NCBI GenBank assembly: GCA_036675565.1 | Contig: JAKFER010000289.1 | Span: 1-11,023 of the forward strand | DNA from: JACCYQ01 sp036675565 | GTDB lineage: Bacteria; Bacteroidota; Bacteroidia; Chitinophagales; Chitinophagaceae | Length of the DNA stretch: 11,023 nucleotides | Direction: 5' to 3' | Shown: in pieces, positions 5,652 through 11,023 of the stretch | How the letters are laid out: the number at the start of each line of letters is the position of its first letter | Numbering within the stretch: the first letter of the stretch is position 1 | Position numbers and translations under genes: made by a program | The notes under the pieces: generated by a model | The model's input: only the letters and a program-made list of their open reading frames with translations | Told to the model about the DNA's origin: nothing | The model's database searches: none

Positions 5652-6401
5652 TTACCCAAAACGTCCCGTAACATAATTCTGTGTGCGTTCATTTTGAGGA
5701 TTAGTGAATATTTTTTTCGTTTCATCAAATTCAACCAGTTCACCAAGATAAAAAAACGCGGTTTTAGTGCTGATCCTGGCTGCCTGTTGCATATTATGCG
5801 TAACAATTACAATGGTAACTTTTTTCTTCAGTTCATAGATCAAATCTTCAATTTTAGCGGTAGATATAGGATCCAGCGCTGAAGCTGGTTCATCCATTAA
5901 AATTACAGTTGGTTCCATAGCGAGTGTTCGTGCAATACAAAGGCGTTGCTGCTGCCCTCCGGAAAGTGATAAAGCAGATTTATTCAATACCCCCTCAACT
6001 TCTTCCCACAAAGCAGCATTCTTGAGGGATTGTTCCACTTTGTCTTTAATAACATTTTTATTTTTTTCACCCATGATCCTTAAACCATAAGCCACATTTT
6101 CAAAAACTGATTTGGGAAAAGGATTTGGTTTTTGAAATACCATACCAACCTTTTTTCTTAATTCATATACATCCGTTTCTTTATAAATGTTATCATTGTC
6201 TAATAAATAATCACCATCAATTTTTGTGTTTTCAATCAGGTCATTCATCCGGTTAAAGCACCTTAATAAAGTTGATTTACCACAGCCAGAAGGGCCAATA
6301 AAGGCCGTAACCGTATTTGCATCAATACCAATAGATATATCCTTTAAGGCCTGTTTTTCGCCATACCACAGATTCGCATTCCTGGTTTCCAGTTTAAACA
6401 T
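5652..6401 (-). CDS. pstB: Phosphate ABC transporter ATP-binding protein PstB
   Basis: The 249-residue ABC ATPase is of usual PstB length. It has Walker A GPSGCGKST (36-44), a Q-loop in VGMVFQKPNPFP (85-96), which is typical of PstB, the signature LSGGQQQRLCIAR (146-158), Walker B VILMDEP (166-172), D-loop SALDP and switch histidine 202 in VTHNMQQAAR. It lies on the inner face of the cytoplasmic membrane and powers phosphate import through PstC and PstA. The gene begins 2 bp after pstA and is followed by phoU after 11 bp, in the standard order. All catalytic residues are present, and the start is the only ATG consistent with the family N-terminus (MFKLETRNANLWYGEKQAL). Confidence 0.97.
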   Translation of the reverse strand: MFKLETRNANLWYGEKQALKDISIGIDANTVTAFIGPSGCGKSTLLRCFNRMNDLIENTKIDGDYLLDNDNIYKETDVYELRKKVGMVFQKPNPFPKSVFENVAYGLRIMGEKNKNVIKDKVEQSLKNAALWEEVEGVLNKSALSLSGGQQQRLCIARTLAMEPTVILMDEPASALDPISTAKIEDLIYELKKKVTIVIVTHNMQQAARISTKTAFFYLGELVEFDETKKIFTNPQNERTQNYVTGRFG

Positions 6402-6403
6402 AT

Positions 6404-7267
6404 TTAATACTTAATTTTCTTGTACCATTTATTTCTGATATAAATAGCAATTCCATTTAATAAAAAAGTGATCAGTAAAAGAACAATAATACCCGCAGCC
6501 GCATTAACGATAAATGCTTCCTGCGGACGGGTGGTCCAATTAAAAATTTGAATGGGCAATGTTGTAAATTGATCATTTGGTCCCTCGGGAATAAAAGGTA
6601 CATAAACCAGTGCTCCAATTACAAGCAATGGCGCTGTTTCACCAATAGCCCTGGAAACAGCCAAAATAATACCTGTTAATATACCGCCTAAGGCAGATGG
6701 CAATACCACTTTACTTGTTGTTTGCCATTTAGTGGCACCCATGCCATAAGATGCTTCTCGTAAGGAATCAGGTACCGCTTTAATAGCTTCCCTGGTGGCT
6801 ACAATAATAATGGGAAGTATTAAAAGCGCCAGCGTCAAAGCACCGGCAATCAGGCTGTTTCCCATGTTTAATATGCGGACAAATAATGTTAATCCAAGTA
6901 TACCATAAATGACGGAAGGAACACCGGCCAAATTTGAAATATTTATTTCTATAAATTTTGCAAACCGGTTTTTTTTGCCATACTCCTGCAAATAAATACC
7001 TGCCAAAACACCAACAGGCAAAGAAATAATGATGGTAAAAAATAATAAAGACATCATGCCGGCAAGAGCAGTCATGATACCTGATTTTTCTGCAAACCTG
7101 CTGGGAAGACTGGTAAAGAAACTCCAGTTAATTCTTTCCATACCACTGGAAAATATATCGATCAGCAATACAAGAAGTATGACAAGGGCAAAAATAGTAA
7201 ACGCCATCGCCACATATTTAAATACCTGGTCCACTAGTTTTGCTTTATTGTAAGATGGCTTACTCAT
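6404..7267 (-). CDS. pstA: Phosphate ABC transporter permease PstA
   Basis: This 287-residue inner-membrane permease has about six hydrophobic segments, the first at 18-40 and the last near 253-277. The cytoplasmic EAA-type coupling loop that contacts PstB is REASYGMGATKWQT (170-183), followed by LPSALGGILTGIILAVSRAIGETAPLL, a pattern characteristic of PstA. It forms the channel half-partner of PstC. Its start codon overlaps the end of pstC by 8 bp, indicating translational coupling, and pstB follows after 2 bp. Length and motif order are normal, with no sign of damage. Confidence 0.96.
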   Translation of the reverse strand: MSKPSYNKAKLVDQVFKYVAMAFTIFALVILLVLLIDIFSSGMERINWSFFTSLPSRFAEKSGIMTALAGMMSLLFFTIIISLPVGVLAGIYLQEYGKKNRFAKFIEINISNLAGVPSVIYGILGLTLFVRILNMGNSLIAGALTLALLILPIIIVATREAIKAVPDSLREASYGMGATKWQTTSKVVLPSALGGILTGIILAVSRAIGETAPLLVIGALVYVPFIPEGPNDQFTTLPIQIFNWTTRPQEAFIVNAAAGIIVLLLITFLLNGIAIYIRNKWYKKIKY

Positions 7268-8135
7268 ATTTATTCTGGTATTTTTTTCGTATCCAAAAAC
7301 TGATGTTATTCAAAATGAATGTAAATACGAATAAGGTGAGGCCGGCGGCAAATATGGTTTGATATTCCAGCGAATCCTGTGGCACATCTCCCATACTTAC
7401 CTGCACGATATATGTGGTGATTGTCTCCACAGATTCTTTTGGATTGAAAGTTAATTTAGGTTCCTGCCCTGCGGCAATAGCCACGATCATTGTTTCACCT
7501 AATGCCCTGGAAATAGCAAGGATAATTGAAACAATTATGCCTGATGATGCGGCCGGGATCATTACACGGAACGCCGTTTGAAATTTTGTGGCACCCATTC
7601 CATAAGACGCTTCTCTCAATGAACGGGGAACTGCCCTTAATGCATCTTCACTTAGTGATGTGATGTAGGGGATGATCATGACACCCATGACCAGGCCGGG
7701 AGATAATGCATTAAACCCATTGAGACCTGGAATAAATTTTTGTAATAATGGGGTTACAAATTGCAAGGCAAAAAATCCATAAACAACTGTTGGTATAGCT
7801 GCCAGCACTTCCAGGATTGGTTTTACAATTGTGGTAAATCTTGGTGATGCGTATTCCTTCACGTAAACAGAAATAACCAATCCCAGTGGAACGGCAAAAA
7901 TAATTGCAATAAAAGTGGTAAGTAATGTTCCAGCAAGAAGCGGCAGGATACCAAAATGTTTATCGGCAAATAATGGTGTCCATTGTGTATCCGTTAAAAA
8001 ATCAATGATAGAAACTTCAGAAAAGAATTTAAAAGATTCAATGGTTAAAATGAGAATGATGCCAAGCGTTGTAAATACAGTTACAAAACTGCAACAGATC
8101 ATTACCCATTCTATTAACTTTTCTTTTCTACGCAT
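7260..8135 (-). CDS. pstC: Phosphate ABC transporter permease PstC
   Basis: This 291-residue inner-membrane permease has a first hydrophobic segment at about 9-32, a large loop before 62, and further segments to 262-280. The coupling loop REASYGMGATKFQT (174-187) is nearly identical to that of PstA. The AAIPTVVYGFFAL stretch (112-124) and ISRALGETMIVAIAAG are typical of PstC. With PstA it makes the phosphate channel fed by the lipoprotein PstS. It starts 9 bp after pstS and overlaps pstA by 8 bp. The PstC/PstA assignment follows from order and from the ALGETM (PstC) versus AIGETA (PstA) signatures. Confidence 0.96.
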   Translation of the reverse strand: MRRKEKLIEWVMICCSFVTVFTTLGIILILTIESFKFFSEVSIIDFLTDTQWTPLFADKHFGILPLLAGTLLTTFIAIIFAVPLGLVISVYVKEYASPRFTTIVKPILEVLAAIPTVVYGFFALQFVTPLLQKFIPGLNGFNALSPGLVMGVMIIPYITSLSEDALRAVPRSLREASYGMGATKFQTAFRVMIPAASSGIIVSIILAISRALGETMIVAIAAGQEPKLTFNPKESVETITTYIVQVSMGDVPQDSLEYQTIFAAGLTLFVFTFILNNISFWIRKKYQNKYE

Positions 8136-8144
8136 AATTTAAAA

Positions 8145-9140
8145 TTATTGATCTGCTTTCATCAGTGCTATTAAATCAACACCAACAGTTGATTTGTTTT
8201 GAAACATGGAACCCGTTTTTTTATTTAAAAACCGCTGGTAGCTTAGTTGGTAAACTTCTGCGGGCAAAGGAACATATCCAACTTCTTTAACCAGGGCTGG
8301 AGCATTTTCCATATAAAATTTTACAAATTCCTGCACTACGGGAGTACTTGCAGAAACTGCATTTATATAAATAAATTCAGGTCTTGATAAAGGTGCATAT
8401 GAACCTGTTCTAACTGTTGAATCCGTAGGAAATATCGGGCCACTTCCTTTCTCATTATCAATGGCCACGAGTTTTAATTTGGTTTTATTCTCTTCATAAT
8501 ATGCAAGACCGAAAAAACCCAAGCCGCCTTTATCAGTAGAAACGCCCTGTACTAAAACATTGTCATCTTCGCTGGCCGTATAATCTCCGCGTGATGAATT
8601 TGATTTACCAACAACTGCTTCAGTAAAATAATCATAAGTACCTGATGAAGTTCCGGCACCATATAAATTCAAAGGAAGATCCGGAAAAGAAGAACGTATT
8701 TGTTTCCAGGAATTTATTTTTTCCTGGGCTTCGGGTTCCCACATTTTTTTTAATTCCGCGACTGTGAGATAATCAACGAAATCATTTTCCAAACTGACCA
8801 CAACAGCTAACCCATCATAGGCCACCGGCACTTCAATAAATTCAACATTATTTTCGGCGCATGCTTTTATTTCAGATTCTTTGATTGGCCGGGAGGCATT
8901 GCTGATATCTGTTTCTCCACGGGAAAATTTTTTAAACCCTCCACCAGTCCCAGAAACGCCGACTGTAATCCGGATATCACCATGATCGTTTCTATACTCT
9001 TCCGCCACAGCTTCCGTTATAGGATAAACGGAACTTGAACCGTCAATACTTATCCGGCCTTTATAATCTTTAAAGCATGAAATAAATAAAAATGTACTAA
9101 ATATAAATGCTACCCAAAGCTTACCAAATTTTAATTCCAT
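8145..9140 (-). CDS. pstS: Phosphate-binding lipoprotein PstS
   Basis: The 331-residue protein starts with a lipoprotein signal peptide: a lysine-containing N-region, a hydrophobic core and a lipobox-like LFISC with Cys22 as the lipidation site, so it should be anchored to a membrane facing the periplasm. The mature part has the PstS phosphate-ligand loops DGSSSVYP (33-40), SGTGGGFKKF (63-72), TDISNASRPIK (77-87) and GAGTSSGTYDYF (161-172). It captures phosphate for PstCAB. As first gene of the operon it sits 9 bp ahead of pstC, with a 354-bp leader region behind it that should hold the phosphate-responsive promoter. It belongs to the PstS family of periplasmic binding proteins; nothing suggests an alternative substrate. 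Confidence 0.95.
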   Translation of the reverse strand: MELKFGKLWVAFIFSTFLFISCFKDYKGRISIDGSSSVYPITEAVAEEYRNDHGDIRITVGVSGTGGGFKKFSRGETDISNASRPIKESEIKACAENNVEFIEVPVAYDGLAVVVSLENDFVDYLTVAELKKMWEPEAQEKINSWKQIRSSFPDLPLNLYGAGTSSGTYDYFTEAVVGKSNSSRGDYTASEDDNVLVQGVSTDKGGLGFFGLAYYEENKTKLKLVAIDNEKGSGPIFPTDSTVRTGSYAPLSRPEFIYINAVSASTPVVQEFVKFYMENAPALVKEVGYVPLPAEVYQLSYQRFLNKKTGSMFQNKSTVGVDLIALMKADQ

Positions 9141-9494
9141 TGTTAATTGTTATTGGGAAGAAGAAAAATTGATATCTCATAATGTAGATACCATTCAGTC
9201 TTTCCTATGAATCTGGGTTCATTCAATAATTATTCCTTGTATCCTTTGGCTAAAACTTATATCATCGGACAAGGATTTACTAAAAGACATTAATTAATTG
9301 AATTTCAATTTGATGAAGTTAAATTGTTCTGAAAAACAGAAGCGATTAAACCGCCTATAGCGTAATGAATTAATAATTTGATAACATTGGCCTTTTATTA
9401 AATAATAAATGACGCACAGTGTCTAATGGACAAAATATTAATCATCCCTAACGGATATCAGAAGGTATGTAAACAACTTATTATGAGAGGAACA
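9141..9494. other. Non-coding leader region of the pst operon
   Basis: No credible gene is present; the longest ATG frames are about 15 codons. The region should contain the pst promoter on the minus strand and the 3' end of the PEGA-gene transcript. I see no convincing TTTG/TAnnTTTG pair and no hairpin-plus-T-run terminator. Two dyads stand out: a perfect AATTGAA-T-TTCAATT at 9296-9310, and a looser ATGAA...TTCAT pair around 9207-9222. Either could be an operator. No known Pho box can be assigned because the motif is not defined for this group from what I can see. Confidence 0.5.
9296..9310. promoter_or_regulatory. Perfect palindrome upstream of pstS
   Basis: AATTGAA-T-TTCAATT is a perfect 7-1-7 inverted repeat 156 bp upstream of the pstS start codon. 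The position suits an operator for the pst operon, but the AT-rich composition makes chance dyads common, so this is a weak candidate. Confidence 0.25.
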
Positions 9495-10559
9495 CTAATT
9501 AGCAGCGCTGAAAGTAATGGCTGCTGCCGTCCATTTATTAAAATTCCATTTGGCCAGTGAAGCAATAAAATCAAAACCCGGTATCACGATCACGACACCA
9601 TATTCATTGTATTGTAAATATTTTTCGGGTACGCTTGCTTTAATCTCACTTAATAAACTATTGTAGGAGGCATTCACCTCTGCGGCGTTATTGCCAGATT
9701 TAAAGGTGTACTGGTAAGATATCACCGCGTTTTTGTTATTATCCACTACAATGCTGGAAACCCCTTCGGGGTATGGATTGCCTAACCCCTTGATCGTGCT
9801 GTAGCTTGTGGTATTATTTGAGCTAAATCCTTTCTTGCGCATGAGATTGCCAGCTTCTGAATTGTAGCTGCCAAACGCATAGGCACTCTGATTGCTTTTA
9901 TATTTATACCTGGCGGCCAGTGCGTTCAGGTAATTAGCATATGTTCCCAGTTCTCTTTTTTCATCGAGGGAGTTCTTTATTGTAACCTCACCACTCAGCA
10001 TGTTTACAAAAACGCTTGTTATTTCATTACCTGAAACCGGAACGGTCTTATTGATAATTTTTCCATTAAAAGAAAAACTGATCGGGTAATTTGCGGCTGG
10101 TATATTTTCAACAATCCATTCATCTTTCGTTTTAGCGGTATTGTTTACGCCTTCAATGTCGGGTATAGTGATTTTTATTTCTATAGGAACTGATTGAACA
10201 ATGAGTTTGCCTGTAACAACTGCTGCCTTTTTATTGGTTTCATCATTGTTTCCTTTTTCAGTAATAGTTACCAGGTGTTTGGTAAAGGGCTTTACTTTAT
10301 AGGCCAGTACTTCGCCGGCGCGAACAGATACTTTTTCTTCAAAAGGTGTGTAACCGTCCTTAACTATTTTGATCAGGTTTTCACCTGCGGATACGTTTTC
10401 GATAATATAGCCTTTTAATTCGGCAGTGGTTTTTCCCTGGAATTCACCATTGAGGTAAACCGACAAACCGGGCTCTCCATTTACCTGTATGTAAGAAGCT
10501 TGTGATTGGGCAACGGATACCATGCAAAAAAGCAGTAAAGCAGTTAGAAGCGTTTTCAT
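9495..10559 (-). CDS. Secreted PEGA-domain protein of unknown function
   Basis: This 354-residue protein has a clear Sec signal peptide (MKTLLTALLLFCMVSVAQSQ, probable cleavage near residue 19-21) and no further membrane segments, so it is exported. Residues 23-91 form a PEGA domain: GLSVYLNGEFQGKT, then IENVSAGENLIKIVKDGYTPFEEKVSV, a beta-sandwich often linked to surface-layer or carbohydrate binding. Residues 117-190 look like a second, divergent PEGA-like repeat (LIVQSVPIEIKITI, IVENIPAANYPISFSFNGK). The last 150 residues, rich in Tyr, Asn and Ser, match nothing I recognise and include a GFDFIASLAKWNFNKW segment near the end. No catalytic motif is evident. It lies on the same strand as the pst operon but is separated by 354 bp, so it is probably its own unit. 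Confidence 0.8.
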   Translation of the reverse strand: MKTLLTALLLFCMVSVAQSQASYIQVNGEPGLSVYLNGEFQGKTTAELKGYIIENVSAGENLIKIVKDGYTPFEEKVSVRAGEVLAYKVKPFTKHLVTITEKGNNDETNKKAAVVTGKLIVQSVPIEIKITIPDIEGVNNTAKTKDEWIVENIPAANYPISFSFNGKIINKTVPVSGNEITSVFVNMLSGEVTIKNSLDEKRELGTYANYLNALAARYKYKSNQSAYAFGSYNSEAGNLMRKKGFSSNNTTSYSTIKGLGNPYPEGVSSIVVDNNKNAVISYQYTFKSGNNAAEVNASYNSLLSEIKASVPEKYLQYNEYGVVIVIPGFDFIASLAKWNFNKWTAAAITFSAAN

Positions 10560-10776
10560 TTTTAATATTTTAGTTTTGGATCAGCGTTTCATTGTACGAT
10601 TTTGATTCGGTTCCTCATCAAAGAAGACCGTAATCATTTGCAATGATAATAAAAGATGGAGCAATTTGAAAATCGTGGGAACTGCAAGGCAAATGGTTCC
10701 AATTACAGTTTTCTGTTTAAAAAGTAAGAATCATAAATAAAGCTGATCAGGTTTTAGGAGTTCAATAATGATTGGT
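10560..10776. other. Non-coding region upstream of the PEGA gene
   Basis: No coding frame of substance is seen. The A-rich stretch just before the PEGA gene start (on the minus strand) is the usual Bacteroidota translation leader. ATCATT-TGC-AATGAT at 10633-10647 is a short inverted repeat about 75 bp upstream of that start and could be part of its control region. I do not see a good -33/-7 pair. Confidence 0.4.
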
Positions 10777-10806
10777 AAAAGCCGCCGTATTCCTTGTGCG
10801 GCTTTT
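10777..10806. terminator. Hairpin with T-run, likely bidirectional terminator
   Basis: AAAAGCCGC (10777-10785) and GCGGCTTTT (10798-10806) form a perfect 9-bp inverted repeat around a 12-nt loop, GC-rich in the stem and flanked by A and T runs on both strands, which fits a rho-independent terminator usable in either direction. No gene that ends here from the left is visible, so it may serve a leftward gene outside the right edge. Confidence 0.55.
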
Positions 10807-10938
10807 AAGAATGTTAACCAAGCAAACCAAACTGTTTCTTCTCTCCTGCGCTGCCATCTTTCAGTATTTCTCTGCAGGTATGTCCCACACACTCACTATG
10901 AGAAACAAGAAACCATTTCCATTTATGTGTATACAAAT
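10807..10938. other. Region without a convincing gene
   Basis: A plus-strand frame from ATG 10811 gives 48 residues beginning with a signal-peptide-like stretch (MLTKQTKLFLLSCAAIFQYF) and then an unremarkable tail ending at a TAG at 10955-10957, right before the repeated element. A minus-strand frame is also open from the right edge down to about 10815. Neither resembles a protein I know. The signal-like start could be the decayed 5' end of an exported protein gene. Confidence 0.3.
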
Positions 10939-11000
10939 AATGTTTGGAAAACATTAGCGTGAAAACACGGTATGCCAGGTAGCAGATTGTGCCTATTTTG
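10939..11000 (+). repeat. Repeated palindromic control element, copy 2
   Basis: The parts are in the same order as in copy 1: inverted repeat AATGTTT-GGA-AAACATT (10939-10955); two bases later CGTG-AAAA-CACG (10958-10969) running into GTATGCCAGGTA (to 10981); eight variable bases; then TGCCTATTTTG (10990-11000). The 24 bp at 10958-10981 are identical to copy 1, the last block matches 10 of 11, and the variable eight bases match only 2 of 8. If orientation means the same as in copy 1, it should lie in front of a plus-strand gene that begins beyond the right edge. Confidence 0.65.
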
Positions 11001-11023
11001 CTGACGAAGTGGCTTGGTGAGCC

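Noticed and set aside
5583..5882. Plus-strand frame of 99 codons over phoU/pstB
   Set aside because: It lies antisense to two well-supported genes and has no family resemblance; a shadow frame.
10768..10962. Overlapping plus-strand frames at the right edge as protein genes
   Set aside because: They overlap a terminator-like hairpin, have no recognisable family and end next to the repeated element. Only the signal-like start at 10811 is of any note, and it is too short to support as a gene.
10815..11023. Minus-strand frame open from the right edge
   Set aside because: About 69 codons without a stop, but the translation resembles nothing, runs through the repeated palindromic element and crosses the region used by the opposite frame; likely chance.

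Overview
The window looks like a chromosomal segment from a member of the Bacteroidota, most likely Chitinophagaceae or a close relative. This is inferred from low GC, A-rich leaders without Shine-Dalgarno sequences, a good match to the Bacteroidota -7 promoter element TAnnTTTG, and the style of the PAS-domain histidine kinase. No tRNA, rRNA, CRISPR array, transposase or phage gene is visible.

Left block (1-2286). Two SRPBCC/AHSA1-type small-molecule-binding-fold genes lie on the minus strand; the first runs off the left edge. They are divergent from a GlxA-type AraC regulator (DJ-1/PfpI domain plus AraC helix-turn-helix). A short conserved-looking hypothetical gene of 84 codons follows.

Middle block (2287-4939). 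This is a scarred two-component signalling locus. It holds a 68-codon C-terminal remnant of a HATPase domain on the minus strand, then a non-coding stretch dense in inverted repeats. After that come the first ~14 codons of a NarL-type response regulator, which lose their homology and end out of frame. Last is a large soluble PAS-PAS-PAS-HisKA_3-HATPase histidine kinase whose homologous frame extends upstream of any usable start codon.

Central-right block (4969-9140). A complete phosphate uptake operon on the minus strand, in transcription order pstS-pstC-pstA-pstB-phoU, is tightly packed (gaps of 9, -8, 2 and 11 bp). PstS is a lipoprotein that delivers phosphate to the PstCA channel, PstB drives transport, and PhoU links transport to signalling. 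No phoB or phoR is present.

Right block (9141-11023). A 354-bp leader region precedes pstS. Then comes a secreted PEGA-domain protein of unknown function on the minus strand, followed by a non-coding edge with a terminator-like hairpin and a second copy of the regulatory element seen upstream of the kinase locus. The two copies (about 2698-2758 and 10939-11000) share an identical 24-bp core, the same downstream spacing and a flanking inverted repeat whose arms differ in sequence yet still pair. This repeated control element, together with the broken regulator and kinase beside the first copy, is the most unusual thing in the window.
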